From the NCBI GenBank assembly GCA_963920685.1, contig OY987332.1, positions 15,189,657 through 15,253,656 of the forward strand: 64,000 bases of DNA. Direction: 5' to 3'. Shown piece by piece: positions 11,160 through 22,989 of this stretch. The stretch comes from Polydrusus tereticollis (taxonomy: Eukaryota; Arthropoda; Insecta; Coleoptera; Curculionidae). The notes below the pieces were generated by a model. That model did no database searches. It saw nothing but the letters and a program-made list of their open reading frames with translations, and had not been told where the DNA came from. Position 1 is the stretch's first letter; every line of letters starts with the position of its first letter. Both the position numbers and the translations under genes were made by a program.

Positions 11160-11700
11160 ACTTTAATACTAGGCTTAAAGAACATAAAAGATACATTTAA
11201 AAAAACAAAATATAACAGGACTAGCGGACCACTGTAAAACAAATAACCACTTAATGTCCAACAAAATAAAACCGTTATATACTCAACACAAGGGTAGAAA
11301 ATTCAACCTATTAGAAACATTAGCAATCAAAAAAGCCTTAAAAATCGATGTAATGTCGGTAATAATCAAATTGAAATACCTTCAGGTGCCAATCTAATAC
11401 TCAATAGTCTAATCACTTAGGATAAATATACAATAAACACAGTCATTCATTATTCATTCATATACCTTTGGCCAATACCTGAAAATTAAGGACCAAAATA
11501 ACCCATAATCTGTCTGTCAATTCACTTCATCTCCCTAATTTTATTTTAATGGCATGTCGACATGTTTACCATTACTATTACTTAGATATTAACTTTGTTA
11601 CTACACGTAGAATTTAGTATTGTCTTGTAACGTGTCAGACAACTGAATTATAATTGTGAAATATAACAAGTAAGACTTTATTTTCCTCTACCATAGTATT
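11160..11700 (+). pseudogene. Penelope-like element 3' tail (GIY-YIG end), copy 1
   Basis: Reads LGLKNIKDTFKK, SGPL, QNKTVIYSTQGRKFNLLETL and AIKKALKID. It matches the C-terminal GIY-YIG nuclease region of the copy at 53.3-53.6 kb (RLKEHK, GRKLNLLETLAIKKAL). The 3' non-coding part (GGCCAATACCTGAAAATTAA to TTTCCTCTACCATAG) is shared with both copies at 52.9-54.1 kb. Compared with them it lacks 32 nt between TCTTGTA and ACGTGTCAG (~11636), exactly the hairpin region. Penelope elements pair a reverse transcriptase with this nuclease; only the end remains here. Confidence 0.8.
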
Positions 11701-12187
11701 TATATATTGACAATTTTCATCGAAACTCCAATTTGATAAATTAAATAAATAGTTCTAAACTTTGCAACAGAGAAAAATTATTCGATTGCACAGTGAACAA
11801 ATTTCATTATCCTATTTACTACCAACTTCGACATGCTTTTGCTCTTCTTGAAATCCCGATTAAAATCCAATTTGGACCAGACAGAGACAGAGCTAACTTT
11901 ATGTCTTATTTGGCAACGTCTAAGTGGCTTAATTTATAGCTTTTGGAAATCGGCTTTTTTGCAATTTTGGCGCATCTAACAATTTATCTTAGTGCAAAGC
12001 GAATGCAATAGAAAGTGGAACAATTAGTGTTTAGATTTAGCGAGAAGTTGATTTCAATTAAATATTGACAGGTTTGTTAACTTTCATAAACTTTCGTAAG
12101 TATAATATTATAATACTATTAAATCTATTTATGACTAGATTTTAGTATTGTGGCGACTTTAGGCAGGATCAAAAACCATTAATTATA
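11701..12187. other. Unassigned AT-rich spacer
   Basis: No coding or repeat signature recognised. Ends at the TA target site (12186-12187) of the next element. Confidence 0.35.
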
Positions 12188-12223
12188 TACAGGGTCGCTG
12201 ATATGTAAAGGGCGGAATATATA

Positions 12224-13969
12224 TGTTACGCCCCAAAATCAAAAACGCTCAGTGAGGGAAAAAAATGACCACAACGCGTTGTGGGCGAAGCTAAACGACC
12301 AAACACCGAAATCAAATGCTTTTTCGCTTTATGGCCATCAATAATCAACCACAACGTGTCGTGTGCTTTTAAAAAACGACCAGGACGCATTCTGGATGTT
12401 TTAAGTAGCCCATACACCGCATTTTTTCAGTTCTAACCTGTCTGTTCCATTGCTTTGATGTATTGTTGGTATTAAGTTTGATTTATATAGTTTGACTTCG
12501 AGCATTCTTATAGCAAGTAACACGGTGCTTTTAAGCTAAAGTCATTGTATTTTATTTATTATGTCTACCAGCGTTATTGAGAATAATACAAATGAAGTTA
12601 TGAAAGACATGTTTAATGAAAAATTAACATCTATTTTTGAAAATAGCAATGGTAGGAGTGGTTACCTTACTACTGAACGTTACAACCAAATTTTGCGGGA
12701 AGTGCAAGAAGCAAAGCATTTAAGAGACAATAAACTGCCTTTACACGAGGGAATTAGAAAAAGTCCCTATGAGGCCATGTTTGGCAGCAAACAAAGAATT
12801 GGACTAGCATATTCTACTCTGAAGAAGGAAATATATGAAAACCTGACAACAGAAGAAAGTTTGGAGCAAGTCTTAAATGGGATATAGGAGGTAGATGAAG
12901 AAGCTGACGAGAACAGTACAATCGTATGTGCCATGCGTGAAGATACTGGAATTCTTAAAATCTGTGGAAAATGTAATCTAAACGTTCATATGAAGTATAG
13001 TATTGAAACAGAACATCAAGTTATATGTAGCCGCTATAGCAGATCCAAATATATTAAAGATCAACGCGAAATAGTCAAAGCCGGATTGGAAAAACAAGCA
13101 AAAAAGATGTTAGCGTCCTCTGTGCAAAAGCTACCTTCTGCTTAATTAGGTCAAAATGTTCTAGTTAGAGTCCCAGATGTTGACAGAGGTAGGCTAGTAC
13201 CAAGAAATGTTTTGGCTATAGTTTTAAGTATACATGAATCTGGTATGTATCAGCTGGGCACTAAAGAAGGTATACTGGAACGAATGTATGGTCGAAATTG
13301 ATTTACTTTTGCGGATTCAAACTTCATGGACCGTTCGTAAGTCCCAACCACTTTACTAAGTTTAAGAAAAGCTTCAGCTTTAACGTCGGGATCCAAGCAA
13401 GGGTTTATGTCATGTCACTGCAAGCGCTACTGTAACACTAAAAAGTGCACTTGCCGCTATAAGCAAGCGCTCTGCAACTCCAAGTGTCACAACAGTAGCT
13501 CTTGCAAGAACAAACAATTTGTTATTATACTTTTTAAAGTATATATCCTATTTTTATAAAAAGAAAAGTTCTTATTTTATTGGTTCAAAAATTAGAGGTA
13601 TTAGTTCTTTATATTGTAGGTTACATTTTGGTGCCATGGTTGTATCTAAAGTAATATATCTTTGTCAGTTTTTAAGTTTTACGTTTCTTTTTGTAACTAC
13701 AAAAAATATAAAATGTTTTTGTGATATTTCAAATTTTCCAAGCGTGTTGCAATTTTGTAATAAGTAAACATAACACATTATGGCCGTTTTTCAAATGACA
13801 TATTGCGTTCTGGTCGTTTCTTAAAAGTACACGACGCGTTGTGGTTGATTATTAATGACCATAAAGCGAAAAATAATTTGATTTCGGTGTTTGGTCGTTT
13901 AGCTTCGCCCACAACGCGTTGTGGTAATTTTTTTCGCTCACTGAGCGTTTTCGATTTTGGGGCGTAACA
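12224..13969 (+). mobile_element. Ginger/KRBA2-like DNA transposon, core deleted
   Basis: Begins TGTTACGCCCCAAAATC and ends with the complement. The inverted ends extend ~190 bp (12224-12415 and 13783-13969), with conserved ACAACGCG blocks. It is flanked by a 4-bp direct repeat TATA (12220-12223, 13970-13973). TGT...ACA ends and a 4-bp duplication are Ginger hallmarks. The gene inside (12561-13546) matches both flanks of a KRBA2-like integrase protein but lacks the catalytic centre, so this is a non-autonomous deletion derivative. Confidence 0.8.
12561..13546 (+). pseudogene. KRBA2/Ginger-type integrase protein with missing catalytic core
   Basis: The ATG at 12561 opens MSTSVIENNTNEVMKDMF, then GYLTTERYNQILREVQEAK (KRBA2-like N-terminus). 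It passes directly into RKSPYEAMFGSKQRIGL, the tail of an rve integrase core, so roughly 250-350 residues including the zinc-binding and DDE parts are deleted. Downstream are CGKCNLNVH (zinc-binding), VPDVDRGRLVPRNVLAIV and YQLGTKEGILERMYGRN. In another frame a Cys-rich tail (CHCKRYCNTKKCTCRYK, ~13412-13462) ends in CHNSSSCKN. In-frame stops occur at 12885-12887, 13143-13145 and ~13300. The Cys-rich tail is well preserved despite the frame change. It cannot act as an integrase. Confidence 0.8.
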
Positions 13970-13973
13970 TATA

Positions 13974-14449
13974 CACTAAATATATACCTAAAATATTTCT
14001 TAATTTATTATATATAGTAAAATAGAGCAAGGAAACACACTGGGTTCTAAAAAAGATGTTTATTTAAAAAAATTAAAAAAAAAATATTTTTTAACCTGAA
14101 ATTGTATAAAAGGCATTTATTAATAAATATTTTTCAAAATTTTCAACTTAAAAGGATTGTCTTCTTTCAGTAAAAATATGTTTATATAAAGAGAAGCTTT
14201 TTTCAACATCTACTGATGTAATCGGACAATACTGCAACTTAGGTAGTAAAGTATAAGGCCAAGATACAACTTCGTTGGATGGTTTACCTTCATAAATGCT
14301 TTTTACTGCAGTTAAGTATTTAAATCCTTCATTCCTTTTTAAGTTAGATTAGATTTGTTGATATGTTGATGATACTGTTATTGTCTGGACAGGAACAGGG
14401 GATGATTTGGAAATTTTTTAATTTTTTTAAATTTTAGGTTTAACAATAA
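13974..14449. other. AT-rich spacer inside the 12188-16126 element
   Basis: No coding signature. Includes poly-A/T tracts at ~14060-14100. Confidence 0.3.
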
Positions 14450-15540
14450 AGAGGGTGAATAACTTTTTTGAGTATGCCATTTATCGGAAAAACACACATA
14501 CAGACAATGTTATACCAGCTGACTCCAATCATTGTTTAGCTTATAAAATGGCAGCGTTTAACTCTTTGGTCCATCGTTTGTTCACAATCGGACCCTTACT
14601 TTTGGAATTTGAGAGGGAAAAGAATATCATCTTTCAAATTGTTTATAACAACGGATACAAGATATCATTAATCAACAATTTAATAAGAAAAACAATTTAA
14701 TGGCATGCTTAGGAAGATGTTGACTGACCCCTTGAATAACACCATAACATCTTTTCAACCACCTAGGTGTACAAGACTAACTTTCTTGGGCGCTGTTTCT
14801 CTGAGGGTGGGTATTGTATTGAAGTCCTTAAACAACAATTTTAAAATAGCTTAAAAATCAGTAAAAAATTTACGTTGCTTATTCTCGAAAGTAAAGGATT
14901 CAATTAACGTGCCTGACAAAAGTGGGGTATATTTGTTGTCCTGTAACTCTTGCACAGCTTAATATGCTGAACAGACAGGACGTAGTTTTATTATTAGAAT
15001 AAAAGAACATTTAAACTCTCAGAAATTGCCTAATAACAAGAGATCAGCTTTTGGCCTACTTAAGAGAGAATCTACATAATTTTAATATTAAAGACAATTA
15101 TAAAATGCTTATAGTCAGATTGAGTGTTTGAACGATCCTGTCAACGCTCACTACAGAGAAGCAGCGAAAATTGTGAATGAGTTTAAGTAGTGAATGTTTG
15201 TTTAAATAATCGTACCTCTTTTTGTGCAACCTAGATGCCGCTCTGGTTCGGTATATTTTGTTTTATTTTTTTAAGTGTTTTTGGGTTTATTCCGTTGATC
15301 AATTTTATATAGTTAGTTAACCTGTGTTTGCCATGGTAAACTTGTTTGTGTCCTTAGTGTAAAGTTTATGATTATATTATGTAAATAATACCCAATAATT
15401 TTGATTTTGGATTGAGATTATTATATAAATGAACTTTTTAGACAGCCCTTAAAAATGGTTTAAGAAACCGAAACGCGTAGAGCAAAATATTAAATAGTTG
15501 TGAAGAATTTTGGATTTTTCTTTACTCTCAAAATAAAATA
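14450..15540 (+). pseudogene. Penelope-like element fragment (RT end plus GIY-YIG)
   Basis: 14455-14700 reads FFEYAIYRKNTHTDNVIPAD, AYKMAAFNSLVHRLF and NNGYKISLINNLIRK, the conserved end of the Penelope reverse transcriptase. 14900-15190 reads VPDKSGVYLLSCNSCTA, YAEQTGRSFIIRIKEHLNSQ and HYREAAKIVNEFK, a GIY-YIG nuclease (GVY...GQT replaced by EQT; Arg of RIKEH kept). Stops and frame changes separate the parts. The end contains AACCGAAACGCGT (~15464), a hairpin/GAAA motif often seen in Penelope ends. This copy differs from the tails at 11.2 and 53 kb, so it is a second Penelope family. Confidence 0.75.
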
Positions 15541-15832
15541 TCGATGTTAAAAATAGGCAGGATATTAAAAACATCGTTGTTGGAGATGAAACTTCAATGT
15601 TTTCAAAACATCGATGTTTGTTGCCCATTCCTACGCAAGGGTGTAACGGATTGGCCAGCTAAGTCTCCCGATATGATACCGCTTGACTTTTTTCTATGTG
15701 GTGGTATAAAAAATATAGTCTACAAAAATAGGACACAGAATATCCTAGAGTTGCAAGAAAGAATAAGGCATTAAATTCCAGTATTTCTCCAAACACCCTT
15801 TTAGATACACTAGAAAATCTTGTTCAATGAAT
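15541..15832 (+). pseudogene. Mariner-lineage transposase, C-terminal fragment
   Basis: Reads GVTDWPAKSPDMIPLDFFLC, GGIKNIVYKNRTQNILELQE and RI, the segment around the third catalytic acidic residue (PLDFF) and the tail. It belongs to the outer 12188-16126 element. The upstream two thirds of the enzyme are absent. Confidence 0.75.
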
Positions 15833-16128
15833 ACATTACCCACAGAAGATAAACGGTGGATACTTTGAGAGCACCATATAAAATAGGATTTTAAAAGAAA
15901 AAAGTTGTGTATTGAAACATGTTCTTACTTTTCTTCTTCTTACATAATTATTTGAAAACTAAATGAACTTAAAAATTTTTGTAGTGATTTATTAGAAAAT
16001 TCATAAGTCGATATCTTAAAAACGGTTAAGTTTAGATATGTAGTATGATATAAATTTGAGTATTTTTTGCTAGTTGCCTTACTTTAACAAATAATCGACT
16101 TTTCCAGACATATCAGCGACCCTGTATA

Positions 16129-17458
16129 ATTTAAATAACTGAAATATAATCTGGCTGATTTTGCTTCGACTATTTTTCATACTGCCTAGATAAGTTCCCT
16201 TAAATCCGCACATATTCTCGTTAATTCTGGGATGTAATTTACTATTAAAACGGTAAACCGCTAAAATGGTCGGTAAATACCTTTTGGCAAATATGTTGTA
16301 TTGCTTTGTTTAAACCCTTGCAAGCTTAACAAAAGTTGTTGATACCTTAGGCACTGGTTTTGTTTAACCTAGTTCTGATTGTGTCTAGTTGAATAATTGG
16401 TTTTTGGTAAAATCTTGTTTTACTTTTAATTGTGTAGGCAAGATGGATCCTTCTGGTGGTAACTGTTGGTAGCATCTCCATTTTCATTTTTAATACTCCT
16501 ATTAAAGTAAAAAGATAATGATGAGGCAAGAAATTTGGTGTTTGTATGAAATAGCAATGTTTCAACTTTAGCGAAACCCAGCTATTTTTATTATCTTTTA
16601 GCTTGTTGAAAAGTTAAAAAGAATCTCTTTTGAAGATTTGTACGCAGAATCTAATGATGCCACCAAGTATTTCTTTTTAAGTGCCTATGATTCCTTGAAA
16701 TGAATCGAAATTCGGTTTTATACACGCAAGCTTTTAAGACTCGAATCGAAATCGGAATAAGGTTGCACTACAGAAATCAAATGTTCATCACTTTTCACAG
16801 AATATAGAAATGCTGCATCATCCACAGACACACACTGTATTACCAACAGTATAAGGTCGTTTCGTTTTATTTTTACTAGACCAATTAAAGCCAACTTATT
16901 TTGCTATGTCTTTTTATTCTTCTACTATTGGCCATCCTTACAATATTACACTATTTACATTGTTAAACACGAATACATTATCTTAACAACCCTGAAGCAC
17001 TGCACCAAGATACCGTTAGGATTGCATTGGTTTTTAACGTAGAGAATGAATCAGAACTTGAATTAATTTCAGCCTCATTGCCGTAAATGAGTATCACGTG
17101 GGTTATTTGAAAGACATGTTCTGTATAGAACTGCAAAACACTGAGGTACAACTTTGTACACATCTTAACACAAAGAATGTAGTCTATTTAACTGCGAAAT
17201 TCATGTTAATTTTACTCTACTTTTAAAAGCATATTAACCTCTGTTACCGCGTCCCCAAAATATCAAATACTTTAGCATTAGAAAATCAATTTGTCTGACA
17301 CACATGTCAGATCAAGACACGTGCTATTATTGGTTTAAGACACGTGGAGCATCTGCTTACGTTGAAGTCTAACAAGACCTTGGTTTGTTTATGGCGCTAC
17401 AGTGCTCTAGTCTGGGAGGTCCACCACAACAATTAGAACACTGCGGGATAAAACACTA
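16129..17458. other. Unassigned sequence between elements
   Basis: I find no transposase, RT or RNA signature. Short frames at 16347-16565 and 16978-17163 have no recognisable motif. A TGACACACATGTCA near-palindrome lies at ~17296. Confidence 0.35.
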
Positions 17459-19399
17459 TACTCCGGTACCAAAATAATTGGCAGTGACTCATTTTTACCG
17501 GGTTGTGCAAGACGTAAGGGGAACGCCAATTCCAGAGGCGTGTCATTTTAAACAATAATAATTCAAAAAATATATGAATTTTTTGTTAATTATTATAATA
17601 TATTTACATTTACTATAATAAATATAATATTATAAATTAAACTGAAAAATAAATTAAGCTTTTACATTTGGTGATCTTATGAAGTAATTAGAGAAACTAA
17701 TATAAATTACGCAGGTATAAAATCCAAAAAGAATAATAAAGCTACGGTATATGTTATTTTCATAATGTTTTTATTATACTACATAACAATAGAAATATAT
17801 AATAGTGGATTAAGGGCAAACTCTAAACCTAAATTATAAATGTTTATAAATTTCTTAACTGTTGTTACCTACTGAACACTAATTGATAATAACTTGATAA
17901 ATTATATTCCACGCCGACATTAAAAAGTGTCATAATGACAGTACTTTACAGTTTTAAATTCATTATTACCATTACAGCGACTATTCCCTATCTGACGATG
18001 AAAACATTTCATTACTGTCACTACTGCTGTCATCTGCAGGATTTATAATAATTAATAAAAAATAATAAATTTCAACTTTATAATAATAGGTTCTACCATG
18101 ACTTCAACGCGTACATCTAAGTCCCACATTATTTTTTCTACGCCCTCGACATATAATACGCACTTATGCCAATCTGCTGCTTGTACATTCGCTATTGCCG
18201 TTTCTTTAACATCTTTTAATTTAAAAGTTTTATTTTCACACGCCACTTCGCCTTTTATCTGTGCCCATATAAACTCGATTGGATTTAGTTCACACTGATA
18301 AGGCGGTAAACGTAATATTGTAACACCCCGTTCACGAGCCATTTCATCCACTACATATTTCGTATATTTTTCTTTGTGAAGTTTTGCAAGATCGAGCAAC
18401 TGCACTTTTAACATTTTTCCGCCAGTCAACAATCTTTCCTTCTCGCAACGCAGAAGTTGGCGAAGCTTCCACACGACGATTACCGACCCACGTTCAATAC
18501 GCGGTAAGATGGATTTAAACCAATCTTCAAGCACTCCCGAGTTCATATCCTCATGATAATCACCGGTTTCACGAGATTCAAACAAGTTTAACCCACCTTT
18601 AAGGAAACCAGAATCACTCCCGATGTGGGTTATAATCAACCGACAAACTTTGCCTGAAGGAGCTTTTAATCCAGTGGACAGTCCATTGATAAAGGCGTTA
18701 CGTGCACTTTCCGACGAATCGCTAACTTTGTTTGCTGATCAACAAAAATCTTTTTCCGTCCTCTTGTTTCCTTCTGATCGAACACTTTAGTATTCGTATT
18801 GTCCTTGATAGTTCTATAAACAGTACGGCAAGATGTCTTAGTCAATGTGGCACAAAGTTATGCTGCATCAGTGAATGATATTCCACTGTGTGGACTTAGA
18901 ATTCCCTCATACACATTTTTTACAATTGTACGCTCCCCAGGTTTTAAATGACGTCGTTTTGTAACTTGTTGGTTACTCTCACTTGTAGAACTAGCCTGCG
19001 TTATAATATTTGCTGTTTTGAATAACCACCAAAATAACAAAACTGAATTGCCAATATCCTCTTGGTTGAAACTTGTCTACGACACTGAACGTGGTTAGAA
19101 GCGATAAGAAAGCATGCGAGCGCCTTTAGACATGGGTTTTTCTTACCCGCGTTGCCAAATTGAGTAGACCAAGTACCGTAAGGTGTAAAGGCCCTTAATG
19201 ACATGCTGATTTTGGTACATTTTATGGGAATTTAAATGAAATATTTTAAAACCTGGCAACATGTAACGACTTATTAATGCACAATCTTCCCAAGCGATTT
19301 TGAATGCTTTTATTTCAGGTGAATCGATGTTAATTATTTTCTCCGCACACCGTCAATGGTGATAAGAACAGTTTTGCCAATTATTTTGGGATCGTAGTA
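17459..19399 (-). mobile_element. DDE_3 (Tc1-like) transposon with 26-bp inverted ends
   Basis: The left end TACTCCGGTACCAAAATAAT plus TGGCA matches the complement of the right end (TGCCAATTATTTTGGGATCG plus TAGTA) with three mismatches. TA flanks both sides (17457-17458, 19400-19401). Its single gene is the broken transposase 18052-19040 on the minus strand. Confidence 0.8.
18052..19040 (-). pseudogene. DDE_3 transposase, internally deleted
   Basis: The N-terminal part (from 19040) includes KRRHLKPGERTIVKNVYEGI, the helix-turn-helix of the family. The middle is in shifting frames (TSCRTVYRTIKDNTNTK). From 18639 a long open frame gives ITHIGSDSGFLKGGLNLF, GDYHEDMNSGVLEDWF, then VIVVWKLRQ. 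Related proteins have VIVMDNASYHS at that place, so a local double frameshift removed the second catalytic Asp. It resumes as YTKYVVDEMARERGVTILRL and PPYQCELNPIEFIWAQIKGE with the last acidic residue intact. The first block (YLDETW in the 20.7-kb copy) is deleted. Inactive. Confidence 0.85.
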
Positions 19400-19404
19400 T
19401 AGGT

Positions 19405-20053
19405 AGTTTATTACTTTGATCATGAGAAAACGGGTTTTCCAAACAGTGGATATAGCAACGCCCCTGCACATCGACATGAAGTAATTAAACATTCTACCCT
19501 TTTAAATACGCCCGATTAAGAACGTCGAGGAATTTTTCTTTTTCATTGCAACCCCCGAAATCTTCAGGAAATTCAAATAATTTACCCCGGCAAGGATTCC
19601 AAACAAGAACTCCTTAATCTTGCTAGTGATGCCTATCTAAAAAATTGAGGGTTCGAGCAATTTAGGGGTGTAAAACTGGATACTCCCCGAGCGGAAATTA
19701 AGGACCAGGGTCTGAAAAAACAAATTACCAGTAATTTGTCGGTAAATTTGAAGAAAATGGAACAAAAACGGATTTTCGAAAGTAAAAAAGATAAGTCTCG
19801 ACAAGATATTGACTATAGATTTTGAGGTGCTCTGGTCCCTGATTTTTTTTTAAGAAATACTAGCTGTACAGGGTGTTTCCTAACTACGGTACGAAACTTC
19901 AGAGGGTGATACGTAAGGTCGTTTTAAGAAAAAAAGTTTCTATGAACATAAGTCCGGAGTTGTTTCGTTTCTGGGATTGAAGTTTAAAAAAAAAACGGTC
20001 ATAAATATCCTTAATCCGATTCGGTTGAAATTTGGTTTAGTTATTTAAAGTAA
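19405..20053. other. Unassigned sequence ending in a mariner-type terminus
   Basis: 19405-19860 is unrecognised. From 19867 the text TACAGGGTGTTTCCTAACTA and ACTTCAGAGGGTGATACGTA is a common arthropod mariner-lineage repeat end; no partner end is present before the R repeat at 20054. Confidence 0.45.
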
Positions 20054-20243
20054 TTGTTGCACACTGTTACAAAGTAAAATAGATAGGTACTAATATATTT
20101 CGAATATTAGATTTACTATTTATATAAGCTATATAAACAGGTACCTGTAACTGAAAAGTTTTGAGAAATATCCCAATGATTAAGTTGTTTCTAGAAAACT
20201 TTAATTAGACAGTTTATTAATTTTGATAACAAATCAAGTAATA
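20054..20243 (+). repeat. Interspersed repeat 'R', copy 2 (uninterrupted)
   Basis: Continuous counterpart of 3748-3783 plus 4382-4541. It preserves the empty TA site (20088-20089) used by the MITE in the other copy. Confidence 0.75.
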
Positions 20244-20727
20244 TACCTATCTATTGTTATTATAAACTGGCATTAAAAATAAATGTGGGTTAATACGTTT
20301 CTGCGAAAACGAAAGCCGAGTTTATTAGGGGTTTTATTGCAGTCATTATGCCAAACGAAATATGTTGGGAAGTACTTTAGCTCATTAAACAATCTCTTTT
20401 AATTTGCCCCGATAAGACGTTCCCGAGTTATTGTACATTTTCAAAGCACCTTGTCTGGACGAAATGTGCATTAATCAAAGTATTTATAGTATTTGTAGAA
20501 TTATATCGTTGATCTTTAGACTGCAATAAAACCCTCATTATCCCTTTGACCATTAAATAAATAAAGAAATCCCAAATTTTAAAACCTTTTCGAGTAGAGC
20601 CGGGCCAGGTACAAATTCAATTTATACCTATGCCTGATGCATATATAAATACAAACTGATTTTTAATAATTTTAGTCTTTAGTGTTTTTCCGGCGAGTAA
20701 TTTTTATTTGGGCTTATTAGTGGTAGA
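20244..20727. other. Presumed 5' non-coding part of the DDE_3 element
   Basis: No motif recognised. It lies just upstream of the transposase start. I could not identify terminal inverted repeats for this copy. Confidence 0.3.
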
Positions 20728-21986
20728 ATGTGGCGTCCTTGGAATTGTGCTGATAGGGGGCATCTTCAAGTGTCATTTTTAAAAGAAAACATTTATCTAC
20801 CGATGCCAAACTAATAATTAAAAATGTATATCAATCTTTGTTGAGTAGAAATTTTAATTCGATGGATGCCTTAGCTGAGACGTCTACTTTGACAAAAACT
20901 CATTTATCTTCGGTAAGAGACATAGTACTTAAACCTGTTAATCCTAGAAAAAATCGGAGTGATTTTGGCACATTTAGAAGCATTGACGAAAATGACATGG
21001 ATTTATTAAGAAGAAAGATTTACCAAATGTATGAGGCACAAACTGTACAAACTTTGATTTCCCTCAAAGAGCGACTGATTAAAGATGAAACAAATATCTC
21101 TTGTAGCCTTTCAAGTCTTAGGAAAATATTGCATAAAATGGGTTTTAAATACCGAAGCATTAATAAAAGACAAACATTAATGGAATCTCAACGTTTACGG
21201 GAATGGAGACTCAAATATTTAACAGTTGTTAAACAATTTAGAGAAAAAAATCGTCCAACTATTTACCTTGACGAAACATGGTTCGATACCCATGACACTC
21301 TAAGAAAAGGTTGGGATGATTCTTCCAAAAATTGTCAAACCAAGGCACCATCAAATAAAGGCAAAAGAATCACAATATTACATGCTGGTTCAGAGAACGG
21401 GTTTGTTCCAAATTGTATGTTGCTTTCAGCTAAAAACATAGCAGATCCTTCTTTAGATTACCATCAAGATACCGACGCATAACTTTTTGAAGATTGGTTT
21501 AAACATAAACTCCTTAAAAATATACCTGAAAATAGCGTCATTGTAATGGACAATGCTAGTTATCATAGTCGGCAAGCAAAAATCATTGCCAATTCTAATA
21601 ATACAAAAGCAGAAATTCAAAATTTTATGATTAAAAATTATTTATATTTTGAAGAAATTTACAAAAAACGAGAACTGCTAGAAGTATTAAAAGCTTTTAA
21701 AATAAATAAGGAATACGAGTGTGACAAACTTGCAGCAGAAAATGGACATACAGTGTTGCGTCTTCCTCCATGCTATTGTACATTCAATCCTATTGAGCTA
21801 ATATGGCACCAATTAAAATCCAATATTAGGAGAAATAATATTTCTCCTACATTAAATGCATCTGTAGTAGAATTAATTAAAAACAAATTAAGAAAAATTT
21901 CTGCAGACAGCTGGAAAAACTGTGTACAGCATGTACTTAAGGTGGAAAATTCTTACAATTGTATGTTACAAATGTTCAACCCTTAA
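20728..21986 (+). pseudogene. DDE_3 (Tc1-like) transposase, nearly intact
   Basis: The best copy of the family in the window. The start ATG at 20728 gives MWRPWNCADRGHLQVSF. A one-base slip in a T/A run (~20780) leads into KRKHLSTDAKLIIKNVYQSL (helix-turn-helix). Catalytic residues are present: IYLDETWFDTHD (first Asp), ENSVIVMDNASYHSR (second) and LPPCYCTFNPIELIWHQLKS (third acidic, Glu of PIEL). One in-frame TAA at 21480-21482 replaces a codon in DYHQDTDA-LFEDWF. Without the slip and the stop it would be ~419 codons, full length. It is the youngest of four loci of this family (3.6, 18-19, 20.7-22.0, 57.9-58.7 kb). Confidence 0.88.
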
Positions 21987-22989
21987 TTATTATAAGTTTA
22001 GGCTTAGATGAAGATAGTGATAGTGATACAGAGTTAAATTTGGAATAAATTGTCAATAGTTTTTAAGAATTTAATTAATTTTTATTGTACTTGTTATCCT
22101 AATAGTTATACTTTGAAATTATATTATTTTCAATTATTAATAATTGTTATCATTATTTTACATTTATTATAGGTACCTAAAACTAAAAATATCTGTCTAT
22201 TTATTTTAAATTATAAAAATAAATCATGTGGTGTAGGTACATTTTCAAGCCGACCCTGATCCCATTTATTCAGTATACAATAGGATTTAATCAGGTAGGT
22301 TATTTATGGCAGTAAGAGTCAACGGTATAATTCTGCAAATATTATACCTCACATAGTTGGTAACCCAGTACATACGAAAACGTAATACGCACGTACATCA
22401 CCGTGAAATTCGCCGAAAGATCGTAAAACGTCAAAAACGGCACGATCACAATACTTTTCTAACACAACAAGGCGTGTATGTGTAGGCGGCGTTCCTAAAA
22501 GTAAAAACAATATCACGTATTATAAAAAAAGTGCTCGCCTCCATTTTCTTCTCATCTGTTCATAATTAATTTCGTGTGTGTACCCGTTTATCTTGGAAAA
22601 TCGATATTTGCCAACGCCAAAAAAAATGATTTGTGGCCACAACAAGCGAAGGGCTATTAGTTATCCCTAACAATAGGAGTAATTATTATTTTTCTCTGTA
22701 AATCACTCTGCGCCCGGCCATAGTCTGAGTTTTATGAATTTTATAACGGAATATCAAGGATTTTATTCGCGTCTAATAAAATTAGGTAGATGCTATTTTA
22801 TAAATAAACTTTCTGGTAACTTGCATACAAATTACAATGGGTAAATAATACTAAAGATCATAAGATAACAACGTAGCCAAACATACATTTAACAAAAAAA
22901 AAACTGGTATTTGATTTCGTCTCTAAGAGGGTTTCAAAGGATCACAGTCTGGTACTTTACAGGTTAAGTTAAGTTAGAGTGGCAGACTT
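21987..22989. other. Unassigned sequence, partly transposon 3' flank
   Basis: AT-rich to ~22240, then a less AT-rich stretch with no recognisable frame, repeat or RNA. Confidence 0.3.

Larger units (their letters stand above)
12188..16126 (+). mobile_element. Mariner-type element carrying two nested insertions
   Basis: The terminal repeats TACAGGGTCGCTGATATGT (12188-12206) and its exact complement (16108-16126) are flanked by TA (12186-12187, 16127-16128). The last ~280 bp encode a mariner C-terminus. A Ginger-like transposon (12224-13969) lies just inside the left end and a Penelope-like fragment (~14450-15540) lies in the middle. Without these it would be about 1.1 kb, so the element was internally deleted or the transposase was partly replaced. 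Confidence 0.8.

Noticed and set aside
13519..13767. 82-codon frame inside the Ginger-like element
   Set aside because: Non-ATG start region and hydrophobic AT-driven composition; the readable signal there is the Cys-rich tail in another frame.
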